In this document: positions 15,996-22,150 of the stretch, piece after piece
Layout: each line of letters starts with the position of its first letter
Position numbering within the stretch: the stretch's first letter is position 1
Source of the DNA: a virus
DNA length: 31,757 nucleotides
Direction: 5' to 3' (one strand)
Virus record (IMG/VR): IMGVR_UViG_3300006409_000018
Coordinates: 1 to 31,757 of that record
Notes under the pieces: model-generated
Databases searched by the model: none
What the model was told of the DNA's origin: nothing
Seen by the model: the letters and a program-made list of their open reading frames with translations, nothing else
Position numbers and translations under genes: made by a program

Positions 15996-16520
15996 TTATT
16001 TATATTTTTTGGGGGATTCATACCACGCAGGCCGCAGCGTCTTCCTATACACCATCAACCCAAGACGCTCCAACTCCCTAATAAACTGACGGGTCTTCCA
16101 CAACGGCGGCTCAGGCAATCTATTATAATAATTATCATACCCGACAAAGACGAATTCAGGCGAAAGATTATATATCATGGTAAGGAGAGTAGGTAATTCA
16201 AAAACAAGTATAGGTTCAACACTAACAAATTTCCGTGGATGCCTTAACATCCGCATCGCATTATAACGATTATGTGGTAAAGGAGCATCAGTATATATCC
16301 GTGGATAATTAGTTTCAAGGGTAACCCCTAAGATCATGTTCTCAGTAAATAGGTCTTGGAATAACAGGTATCTCTCGGGATTCTTGGTTAAAAATAGGAA
16401 TGTAGCCTTACTACCACTATCACGTATTGCATCCAAGACTTTTTTTATCCATTCATCTGGAACCCAGTATCCCCATAAATCCCCCATGCTGGTTACAAAT
16501 ATAGTGCCGCTCTTAGGCAC
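15996..16520 (-). CDS. Gp37/Gp68-like protein (DUF5131), N-terminally shortened
   Basis: A 174-residue frame opening at GTG 16520. It matches the C-terminal two thirds of the phage Gp37/Gp68 family: IFVTSMGDLWGYWVPDEWIKKVLDAI, FLFLTKNPERYL, MILGVTLET, KFVSVEPIL and FVFVGYDNYY. Full-length members start with a WNP-x-TGC-x-C-x2-C cluster region that could bind iron-sulfur; that region is absent here. The same frame is open upstream to 16553 and encodes PPRLWPERLKK, which also fits the family, and joins by one base shift to a short ORF with a good ribosome site (16513-16593). So the gene is either frameshifted, broken or shifted during translation. Function of the family is unknown (radical-SAM-like suggestions exist). 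Confidence 0.65.
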   Translation of the reverse strand: MPKSGTIFVTSMGDLWGYWVPDEWIKKVLDAIRDSGSKATFLFLTKNPERYLLFQDLFTENMILGVTLETNYPRIYTDAPLPHNRYNAMRMLRHPRKFVSVEPILVFELPTLLTMIYNLSPEFVFVGYDNYYNRLPEPPLWKTRQFIRELERLGLMVYRKTLRPAWYESPKKYK

Positions 16521-16593
16521 CTTTTTTAACCTCTCCGGCCAAAGCCGGGGGGGTCATTATCACTAGATTATAACCAATCCACACCTCACTCAT
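16513..16593 (-). pseudogene. 5' fragment of the Gp37/Gp68-like gene in another frame
   Basis: ATG 16593 has a strong GAGAGGTGA ribosome site and encodes 26 residues (MSEVWIGYNLVIMTP...). At a run of seven C (plus-strand G 16547-16553) a +1 shift would continue as ...VIMTPRLWPERLKKVPKSG, which aligns with the family segment before 'IFVNSM'. It is therefore probably the true start of the downstream gene, separated by a frameshift or a sequencing error in the homopolymer. Confidence 0.55.
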
Positions 16594-16599
16594 ATTCGT

Positions 16600-16865
16600 A
16601 TCACCTCTCCCCCGACGGGGAGGATACGGGAGAACCGGGCGCATCCTCTCTCATTCCCATAGGGTTGGCGCCCGGCGGGACGGGGCATCGCTGTGGTGAT
16701 ACAGCAACATCCGCCTATCCCCCCCGCCGTCTAGGGAATGTGTGGGGCGGGTTGGGACCAGCACCGCGTCGGGGGCCGGTTGACTGAGCCCACCGAGTCA
16801 GCCGGCCATTACCCTCCTACCGCCATTGGAGGCACCCGGACGGCGTGGCCACCCGTCTCCCCCAT
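16600..16865 (-). ncRNA. GC-rich structured RNA, probable leader of the Gp37/Gp68-like gene
   Basis: About 265 bp with far higher G+C than the rest and no convincing ORF. Perfect stems: 16607-16612/16617-16622 (tetraloop), 16635-16642/16668-16675 (8 bp), 16690-16694/16701-16705, 16774-16785/16796-16807 (12 bp with one G-U), 16813-16817/16828-16832, and an enclosing stem 16725-16731/16839-16845. In thermophiles such GC islands usually mark structured RNA. The minus strand is favoured: a TATA-like ATAAAAATAT lies upstream near 16866-16875, and the last hairpin abuts the GAGGTGA ribosome site at about 16600. It does not match tRNA, SRP RNA or RNase P RNA features that I know. Confidence 0.6.
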
Positions 16866-16873
16866 ATTTTTAT

Positions 16874-17071
16874 TCACAGCATCGCCACCTCTATTGATAC
16901 TATTATTAGGTATACTAGGACTGATATGATTAGGAAGACGAGTTTTTCCCAGAATGTCGCTGGGAGTAGGAACCACCATAGAAGCATTATTGGGACTAGT
17001 GGTATGAGTACGAATATGACTATGATTATTATGATGATTGTTATATTGTTTATTACCTCAACTGGGTCCAT
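16874..17071 (-). CDS. Small two-span membrane protein
   Basis: A 65-residue protein that is almost entirely hydrophobic: segment one about residues 9-36 (ITIIIIIIVIFVLIPLVPIMLLWW), segment two about 45-63 (LVFLIISVLVYLIIVSIE). GGTGA precedes the ATG by about 9 bp. It follows the preceding gene by 5 bp in the leftward operon. Function unknown. Confidence 0.6.
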   Translation of the reverse strand: MDPVEVINNITIIIIIIVIFVLIPLVPIMLLWWFLLPATFWEKLVFLIISVLVYLIIVSIEVAML

Positions 17072-17076
17072 TTTTT

Positions 17077-17298
17077 TTATTCACCTACTCGTTGGGCGAT
17101 AAACATTATTTTATACAATTTGTTTTTGTCTTTGAATTTGAATTCAACTGTGGTTGTAGTGACCTTTAGAACTATCCCTTTTCTCTGCAGTATCTTATTG
17201 AAGTCATCGATTAATCCTTGTTCTTGTGCCTCGTTGAATCCCTCGACGATCTTCCATATCAATTCACGATACAATATGTCTCTATCCTGAGAAAACAA
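17077..17298 (-). CDS. Small protein, unknown
   Basis: A 73-residue protein: a helical first half (YRELIWKIVEGFNEAQEQGLIDDFNKIL) and a beta-hairpin second half (GIVLKVTTTTVEFKFKDKNKLYKIMFI). It begins 17 bp inside the end of the previous gene, so it is coupled to it. No family recognised. Confidence 0.6.
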   Translation of the reverse strand: MFSQDRDILYRELIWKIVEGFNEAQEQGLIDDFNKILQRKGIVLKVTTTTVEFKFKDKNKLYKIMFIAQRVGE

Positions 17299-17644
17299 TT
17301 GTTTTCACCCCGGTTGGTTTATAATTATGTTTTAATATCTCGTTTTTTTCGAGATCGGTAATCATCTTATGAAGCAATTTTATCTCTGTGTTATCTATAA
17401 AATAATTAGTGTTTGCCTTCCAAACAACATCGAGATTTGCGCCCTTTAATACATTAATTATCACAAGCCTAGCACTCGGTGGATCCTTCGGGTCAAAGGC
17501 TATAATAATGAAGTCTCCACGTTTCATTGTAGGATGTAAACGATCACGTATTTTCTCTAGAAATTCTGGGTAACTACCTGCTTGCACAACCGATATCTTC
17601 TTATACATACCGCTATACCACCTATACACAACAAACTTAAACAA
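17282..17644 (-). CDS. Small protein, unknown
   Basis: A 120-residue alpha/beta protein (MFKFVVYRWYSGMYKK, RGDFIIIAFDPKDPPSARLVIINVLKGANLDVVW, then a helix LLHKMITDLEKNEIL). It overlaps both neighbours (8 and 17 bp). I see no catalytic motif. By location in the accessory operon it may be a host-interaction factor. Confidence 0.6.
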   Translation of the reverse strand: MFKFVVYRWYSGMYKKISVVQAGSYPEFLEKIRDRLHPTMKRGDFIIIAFDPKDPPSARLVIINVLKGANLDVVWKANTNYFIDNTEIKLLHKMITDLEKNEILKHNYKPTGVKTIVFSG

Positions 17645-17972
17645 TAGTCCTCACCTCCACAGGAATTTTTACACCATTCTTAACAAGCAGGTTATATGCC
17701 CGGCGTCTGTGCTGCCGTCCCCTGCCCCGGCTGCATGGCTGCCGCCCGATAATTAGGTACCAGATTATTAGGTGGGGCTCGCTGCCCCGGATGGCCTGTG
17801 CGAGGCTATGGCGCTGAAGGGCTTGGCGGGTGTGGAAGTATTTTTTGCAGATGGGGCAGTAGTCGGCGTTGTATATGTCTGGGTGCTTGGCTCTTATGTG
17901 GATGAATAATCCACCGACGTTATCGGATTTGAATTGGCAGCCGAGGAAGGGGCACTCGATTTTCTCATACAT
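17637..17972 (-). CDS. C2H2 zinc-finger protein
   Basis: A 111-residue protein. Finger one: Cys7-x4-Cys12 ... His25-x4-His30 (CPFLGCQFKSDNVGGLFIHIRAKH). Finger two: Cys39-x2-Cys42 (CPICKKYF) with His55 and possibly His67. A very basic tail follows (SRGRGRQHRRRAYNLLVKNG). Such fingers are typical of archaeal virus DNA-binding proteins. It overlaps the upstream gene by 8 bp. Probably a transcription factor acting on virus or host DNA. Confidence 0.75.
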   Translation of the reverse strand: MYEKIECPFLGCQFKSDNVGGLFIHIRAKHPDIYNADYCPICKKYFHTRQALQRHSLAQAIRGSEPHLIIWYLIIGRQPCSRGRGRQHRRRAYNLLVKNGVKIPVEVRTIV

Positions 17973-18435
17973 CCCAAATCACCTTATAAACAAATAACAA
18001 TATGCCTAATCCAACCCCCACCACAAATGCGAGGTTGGATATAACCATTCCATTCTGGATATAAACATCACGAGGAGTATTCAAAATGAATAACCCCTCG
18101 TAGATGCCATAAACTAGGTTGCGTGTGAAGATGGGGAAGGCGGCGGCCGCCTCTTCCACATCATCCCACAAATCCCAGATAATAATTATTAGCATGATTA
18201 TTGCTGCACCGATCCCCCCACCAAAACTGACTATGAGGGGGCCGAGGGGATGCGTGGGCATCTGGGTCCAGACTACCCCTGCGCCGAATGGGGTTTTGAT
18301 TATGTATCCGTCGCCGCCGAGTAGTCGGAGTATGGTTAGGTGGCTCCACTCGTGTATGCCGGTGTCAACAAATAGAAATATTGTTAGGCAGAATGCGTAT
18401 TCAGCGATGGATATAAAAAGTTGTTTGGGGTTCAC
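17965..18435 (-). CDS. Membrane metalloprotease-like protein (M50/HExxH)
   Basis: A 156-residue protein with a hydrophobic first segment (about 8-25) running into GIHEWSHLTILRLLGG: His28-Glu29-x2-His32 in a membrane setting, as in M50 (site-2 type) proteases and their DUF3267-like relatives. Further membrane spans lie about 73-98, 112-125 and 134-153. The family's later Asp ligand is not clearly placed, so activity is uncertain. It overlaps both neighbours in the operon. With the PrsW-like gene this is the second membrane protease of the virus. Confidence 0.62.
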   Translation of the reverse strand: MNPKQLFISIAEYAFCLTIFLFVDTGIHEWSHLTILRLLGGDGYIIKTPFGAGVVWTQMPTHPLGPLIVSFGGGIGAAIIMLIIIIWDLWDDVEEAAAAFPIFTRNLVYGIYEGLFILNTPRDVYIQNGMVISNLAFVVGVGLGILLFVYKVIWDV

Positions 18436-18662
18436 TTCTGAACATTCACCTCATTTAATTTTAAGTATAATTTTATTACCTCGATTTTCTGCATAACATA
18501 GTTCATATCTATATAGTTGGTGCGGGTTAATTCCCGTAGTAATCCGGTTAGGGCATAAGTATATTGATTATCATTAGACTCATAGAATCTATCAAATAAC
18601 TCCCTGATAATCCTGAGGGTGTTCTTTTGTCTTTGATCTAGTGTGCCCTCTGGGATCTTCAT
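18432..18662 (-). CDS. Small helical protein, unknown
   Basis: A 76-residue helical protein (QRQKNTLRIIRELFDRFYESNDNQYTYALTGLLRELTRTNYIDMNYVMQKIEVIKLYLKL). It starts 4 bp inside the end of the Csx20-like gene (ATGA) and ends 4 bp inside the next, so it is tightly coupled. It may partner the Csx20-like protein, by position only. Confidence 0.6.
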   Translation of the reverse strand: MKIPEGTLDQRQKNTLRIIRELFDRFYESNDNQYTYALTGLLRELTRTNYIDMNYVMQKIEVIKLYLKLNEVNVQK

Positions 18663-19018
18663 TCCGTCACCTCGACAAACTTCACGTGCCGGAATACACT
18701 GATTTTCTTTACAGATCCATCTGGTTGGACTATTTCTTTGGCTTCCCGGTGGGTAGTGGCGATGTATAATGGAACGTTAAAATCGGATGCAAATCTATAT
18801 GCGGCGATGAAAAATCGGAAATCGCCTTGAACCCATAATGCATCAAAAACCTTTCCTTCGACAATGTTAAGAAATATATCGATGACATCTTCCATCTCTA
18901 GTTTTGGGTCGATGATGGGATGTTTTATAAATATTGTTTCTTGGTAACCCATCTTGGTAAGTTGCTGTAACTGTTCCTCGGTTGGTTCGTGGTTTAAGAT
19001 TATTAGGATGCTTTTCAT
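18659..19018 (-). CDS. csx20: Csx20-like protein, candidate viral ring nuclease (anti-type III CRISPR)
   Basis: A 119-residue protein. The sequence shows, in order: ILNHEPTEEQ (7-16), FDALWVQGDFRFF (58-70), VPLYIATTHREAKE (82-95), PDGSVKK (99-105) and SVFRHVKF (107-114). From memory this is the signature order of the CRISPR-associated Csx20 family ('nH-lT-eQ ... vlvQGDFg ... iPvY-TTkRe--e---DGs ... vFkHV-F'). Csx20 has been reported as a ring nuclease that cleaves the cyclic oligoadenylate second messengers of type III CRISPR systems. No cas genes surround it here; it is the second gene of an early-type accessory operon, the position where anti-defence genes sit. The inference is that it blunts host type III signalling, like AcrIII-1 of other archaeal viruses. 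Confidence 0.75.
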   Translation of the reverse strand: MKSILIILNHEPTEEQLQQLTKMGYQETIFIKHPIIDPKLEMEDVIDIFLNIVEGKVFDALWVQGDFRFFIAAYRFASDFNVPLYIATTHREAKEIVQPDGSVKKISVFRHVKFVEVTE

Positions 19019-19179
19019 GGCTGGATCATCTCCTCACATTCAAAACAAATTTCCATTTCTTTCTCTTCCTCTGTTTCTAGGTTGCATCCGCAGAATCGGC
19101 AGTGTTGAATTGGTGGGTATTCGGCTTCGAGAAGGGTTTGGTGTGTTTCATATCCTAGTGGTCGTGTCAAACTCATCAT
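19015..19179 (-). CDS. 54-residue zinc-binding protein
   Basis: A short gene of 54 residues with CRFCGC (Cys27, Cys30) and CFEC (Cys45, Cys48), a four-cysteine zinc site separated by acidic sequence (ETEEEKEME). The ATG is 9-10 nt after the predicted transcription start and it is the first gene of the leftward accessory operon; its stop overlaps the Csx20-like ATG (ATGA). Role unknown. Confidence 0.75.
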   Translation of the reverse strand: MMSLTRPLGYETHQTLLEAEYPPIQHCRFCGCNLETEEEKEMEICFECEEMIQP

Positions 19180-19180
19180 T

Positions 19181-19222
19181 TTTACTCAATATAATTGTAT
19201 TGTTACTAAACTATATAAATGT
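19181..19222 (-). promoter_or_regulatory. Promoter and degenerate operators of the leftward accessory operon
   Basis: Read leftward: TATA box CATTTATATAGTT (19222-19210), then TAGTAACAA (19208-19200) and TTGAGTAAA (19189-19181), exactly 19 bp apart, then the ATG at 19179. The copies are weaker matches to TTGANACAA, but spacing and position are the same as at the other promoters. Confidence 0.6.
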
Positions 19223-19227
19223 TATGT

Positions 19228-19283
19228 TTGAAACATCTGTTTTATTTATATGGTTTTGAAACAAAATAATTATATTGATGACA
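19228..19283 (+). promoter_or_regulatory. Promoter and operators of the portal operon
   Basis: TTGAAACAT (19228-19236), TATA box TTTATTTATA (19241-19250), TTGAAACAA (19256-19264) and TTGATGACA (19275-19283, over the start codon). The last two are 19 bp apart. Together with the opposite promoter this forms a divergent control region of about 100 bp. Confidence 0.68.
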
Positions 19284-19667
19284 CCAAATAATTACAACCT
19301 CGATGTCGACTGGGAGGAGGTATCCCGGCGCCTACAAGAAAAACAGTATGAGAGACACCCAATCCTCAAACTAAGGGATAACCACATATACCTAGTTAAA
19401 TTCTTATCTGAACCCCGGCAGGTCAAAACAATATACGGCGAAGCAAATGTAGTAAATATCGAACTCATAAAATCTAATGATCACACGGTCCAGCCCGGGA
19501 CATACAGCATATTCATCAGCCAAGTCGTTCTATGGCGGGAAATCAAGCGGTATCTTCCTATAACAGGTAAAACACTTGTAGTTGCTAATCTCGGCAAACC
19601 TGAGGGTAAAAAATACAAAATTTACAGGGTTATGACGGCGGAGGAGGCCGGGATACCCCCCACCTAA
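19278..19667 (+). CDS. OB-fold-like protein (possible single-strand DNA-binding)
   Basis: A 129-residue protein. After a helical start the core is beta: HIYLVKFLSEPRQVKTIYGEANVVNIELIKS, then TYSIFISQVVLWREIKRYLPITGKTLVVANLGKPEGKKYKIYRV. The pattern of five strands with 'vkt-yG' and 'GK-y-iy-v' resembles small OB-fold single-strand DNA-binding proteins of phages. The ATG is about 7 nt from the predicted start of transcription. As first gene of its operon it would be produced early or in large amount. The call is inference from fold pattern. Confidence 0.55.
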   Translation: MTPNNYNLDVDWEEVSRRLQEKQYERHPILKLRDNHIYLVKFLSEPRQVKTIYGEANVVNIELIKSNDHTVQPGTYSIFISQVVLWREIKRYLPITGKTLVVANLGKPEGKKYKIYRVMTAEEAGIPPT

Positions 19668-19691
19668 CTTTTTTATAACATGGTGGTTTTT

Positions 19692-19970
19692 ATGAGGAAA
19701 GTAAAAGGCGGATACCTATTCACAAAAAAAGAGATAAAGGAGAAGTATGGTGGAATCAAATGGGCCAACCCAAAATTCCTCAAGAAATGGAGGGGATACG
19801 TAATATATATTCTGCGAGACGGGGAGATGGCTTATCTCGCAACATCACGGCTGCTGGGGATAACCATTGGTGATTTAATAACCATGATAGAAGAGGATCC
19901 CGACCATACCCTATATTACTTTAAAAAACCGAGTCTCTTGGCTCGACTAAGGAAGGGGCTTGGATTGTGA
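19692..19970 (+). CDS. Small basic protein, unknown
   Basis: A 92-residue Lys-rich protein (KGGYLFTKKEIKEKYGGIKWANPKFLKKWRGYVIYILRDGEMAYLATSRLLGITIGDLITMIEEDP). ATG 19692 has GGTGG at 11-15 bp before it and is preferred to 19680. It lies between the OB-fold-like protein and the zinc-finger gene. No family recognised. Confidence 0.55.
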   Translation: MRKVKGGYLFTKKEIKEKYGGIKWANPKFLKKWRGYVIYILRDGEMAYLATSRLLGITIGDLITMIEEDPDHTLYYFKKPSLLARLRKGLGL

Positions 19971-19983
19971 TGCGGTGGTTGCG

Positions 19984-20130
19984 ATGGGTAGGCAGTGCCC
20001 CAAATGTGGCCGTGGAATGTTTAGATGGAGGAAACTCAGGAAACATATCCGGGAGCACCACCCGGATTACCATCACAGGTGGATTCAGACGGGAAAACCA
20101 AGTGGGTTTATGAAGGAGGGAAGAAGATGA
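19984..20130 (+). CDS. 48-residue C2H2 zinc-finger protein
   Basis: A single finger CPKCGRGMFRWRKLRKHIREHH (Cys5, Cys8, His21, His25 or His26) followed by a His/Arg-rich tail. The stop overlaps the portal ATG (ATGA) and it replaces what might otherwise look like a 5' extension of portal. Such one-finger proteins are common in archaeal viruses. Probably DNA-binding. Confidence 0.72.
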   Translation: MGRQCPKCGRGMFRWRKLRKHIREHHPDYHHRWIQTGKPSGFMKEGRR

Positions 20131-21494
20131 GTTGGATAATAAATAAGTTCAGAAGAAATAAACCCCAATTGACATTTATCCCCGTGTATAAGGCTAGTCC
20201 GGAGCCAAGTACATTGAAGCAGGCTCCATCGTGGTTCTGGCAGGCCCCCTATGGCGTGCCACGGGGAGTAGATCTAACAGAGATTCGGAAGTTTGGGAAG
20301 TCAACTTGGGTAACCATGTGCATCAACAAAATAATAAACACGGTATTGTCGTTTGAGTGGAATGTTATTCCTCTGGAGGAGAATGTTCCGGACAGAGAGA
20401 TCTCCTTAGTCGAAGAGTTTTTTGACGATCCTAATGCCAACAACGAGACGTTTGAACATATTCTACGTAAGGTCCTGAGGGATGTTCTTGAGATTGATGC
20501 TGGGACAATAGTAAAAGTATTCGATAAAAACAAGCAATTACGGGAGATCTATGCGGTTAACGGCGCCACCATACTTATAAAAACAGATAAGCATGGTGTA
20601 CTCGAGAAATATTATCAATATAGTTTCTCTGGTGGTATGCAGCCCATAGAGTTCGGTAAGGATGAGATTATTTATATGAAGTTGAATCCCCGGACCGACA
20701 GTCCCTATGGATATAGTCCCCTACAAAGCGTCCTGGATATAGTTAAAACTCTTGTACTCAGCATTACACAAACCAAATTATACTTTGAGGAGGGAAACAT
20801 CCCTCCAGGTATAATCGCGTTAACCGGAATGAGTCAAGAAGATTTCGAGCGGTTCAAAGAATATTGGGAGGAAGAGATAAAGGACAAGAAACATAAACTA
20901 CCAGCGGTAAATGTAGATGCGAAATTCATCCCATTCAGCTTCACATTAAAAGATCTACAGTTCCTCGAGACACAGGAGTGGTTCTCTCGGCTAGTCATGT
21001 CGGCCTACGGCGTCCCACCCTCACTACTTGGTTTTACAGACACTGTAAATAAAGCGACGAGTGAAAATCAAACGTATAACTTTATGGCGACTACTATTAT
21101 GCCATTAGTGCGGTTGGTTGAATATCATATTAATCATGAGTTGATATGGCCCCATTTATCCGAACGGGTCCAACTGAAATTCACGCCCCCCGAGGATTAC
21201 CTGGAGGCCCAGCGTAAAAGCGAGATCAACAAAACCTACCTTACACTCGGAGTCCTAACAATAAACGAGGTAAGACAAAAAATGGGGCTGGACCCAGTGC
21301 CATGGGGCGACGAACCCTTCGACCTAAAAACCTTCGCACAACTAGGCTACCTCACACCACAACTAGAACCAACAACAGAAGAAGAAAAAACCATCAAATC
21401 CATCCCCGCAAGGAGATACGGACGCCGACTCAGAGACGAGATATACCGGCTACTAATCGAGGAGCGAGACAGGATACTGGGTGAGGTGGAGTGA
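20127..21494 (+). CDS. Portal protein (HK97/SPP1-like)
   Basis: A 455-residue protein forming the ring through which DNA enters the capsid. Diagnostic stretches: FGKSTWVTMCINKIINTVLSFEWNV (wing start), IYMKLNPRTDSPYGYSPLQSVLDIV, YFEEGNIPPGIIALTGMSQEDFERFKEYWEEE (stem), and FSRLVMSAYGVPPSLLGFTD...KATSENQTYNF (crown side), typical of phage portals. ATG 20127 has GGAGGG 8 bp before and overlaps the zinc-finger stop; the open frame before it is that other gene. The 3' end is strongly C/A-rich. Confidence 0.93.
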   Translation: MSWIINKFRRNKPQLTFIPVYKASPEPSTLKQAPSWFWQAPYGVPRGVDLTEIRKFGKSTWVTMCINKIINTVLSFEWNVIPLEENVPDREISLVEEFFDDPNANNETFEHILRKVLRDVLEIDAGTIVKVFDKNKQLREIYAVNGATILIKTDKHGVLEKYYQYSFSGGMQPIEFGKDEIIYMKLNPRTDSPYGYSPLQSVLDIVKTLVLSITQTKLYFEEGNIPPGIIALTGMSQEDFERFKEYWEEEIKDKKHKLPAVNVDAKFIPFSFTLKDLQFLETQEWFSRLVMSAYGVPPSLLGFTDTVNKATSENQTYNFMATTIMPLVRLVEYHINHELIWPHLSERVQLKFTPPEDYLEAQRKSEINKTYLTLGVLTINEVRQKMGLDPVPWGDEPFDLKTFAQLGYLTPQLEPTTEEEKTIKSIPARRYGRRLRDEIYRLLIEERDRILGEVE

Positions 21495-21664
21495 GGCTGC
21501 GTTTTGTTGGGCTTAGTCTTCTCTTGATGTTGCTTTTATCGATTTTCACTTTGGCTCTTTTTTTGCTTGTTTTTGTCGGGCCGTTGGCGGCCGTCCTATT
21601 ATCCACCTACCTCGTGTTGCTAATACTTTTGGTGTATGGTATTCTTGAGGTGATGGAGGATTGA
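21491..21664 (+). CDS. 57-residue two-span membrane protein
   Basis: Starts at a GTG that overlaps the portal stop (GTGA). After VRLR it is nearly all hydrophobic: span one about 5-30, span two about 31-50, ending in ILEVMED. The stop overlaps the TTG start of the next gene. Possibly a holin or membrane anchor; no family recognised. Confidence 0.6.
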   Translation: MRLRFVGLSLLLMLLLSIFTLALFLLVFVGPLAAVLLSTYLVLLILLVYGILEVMED

Positions 21665-21957
21665 CCGAAAAGAAGCGTCCTAAACTGGATATAAGGTATC
21701 ATCTTGGGGATAAGATCTATAAACGTGTGATAGATAAAATTCTCGAGATCCATAGGTCCCGTGATCATCTTTATGGGGATAACTGGGCATTAATGAGTCT
21801 TGAGTCACTTCTTTATGCAGCGGCATATAAGATAGAGCGGGCGCGTTTCACAGAGGACTTAGATAAACAACTTGATGATCTGATGGATGCTGCTAACTAT
21901 ATTGTATTCGCCATAAACCGTTTACTTGATAAAAAAGAGGAGAGGGACGATGGATGA
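21661..21957 (+). CDS. Small helical protein, possibly MazG/nucleotide-modification like
   Basis: A 98-residue all-helical protein: HRSRDHLYGDNWALMSLESLLYAAAYKIERARF, then LDKQLDDLMDAANYIVFAINRLL. The pattern 'YG ... sl---l--a--Ki-Ra ... DD-mDaaNY---ai--l' resembles MazG-type or Nmad1-like nucleotide-pool domains. The TTG start overlaps the preceding stop, with GAGGTGATGGAGGA just before it. Low certainty on function. Confidence 0.55.
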   Translation: MTEKKRPKLDIRYHLGDKIYKRVIDKILEIHRSRDHLYGDNWALMSLESLLYAAAYKIERARFTEDLDKQLDDLMDAANYIVFAINRLLDKKEERDDG

Positions 21958-22150
21958 AATAATAAACATAATACGCAGGTTAGAGGCAGTTATTAATATG
22001 CTTAAACTATTACCTGCCACTAATAACCCTCTTCTTTTGTTAGATCAAATCGAGAGGCACCTCGAGAAGGCCGGATTAGACATTTCCCTATTAAAAACAA
22101 GATTACTTGTTCAGAAGGTGGTGGAGGGTGAAGATAAAGGAGCGACTTGA
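21950..22150 (+). CDS. Small helical protein, unknown
   Basis: A 66-residue helical protein (MDEIINIIRRLEAVINMLKLLP...LLLLDQIERHLEKAGLDISLLKTRLLVQKVVEG), probably a coiled coil. ATG 21950 has GAGGAGAGGG before it and overlaps the preceding gene by 8 bp. It ends 23 bp inside the next gene. Confidence 0.55.
   Translation: MDEIINIIRRLEAVINMLKLLPATNNPLLLLDQIERHLEKAGLDISLLKTRLLVQKVVEGEDKGAT

Noticed and set aside
16600-16865. Identity as RNase P RNA, SRP RNA or a tRNA cluster
   Set aside because: None of the conserved elements I know for these RNAs is visible on either strand, and no CCA/T-arm-like sequence was found.
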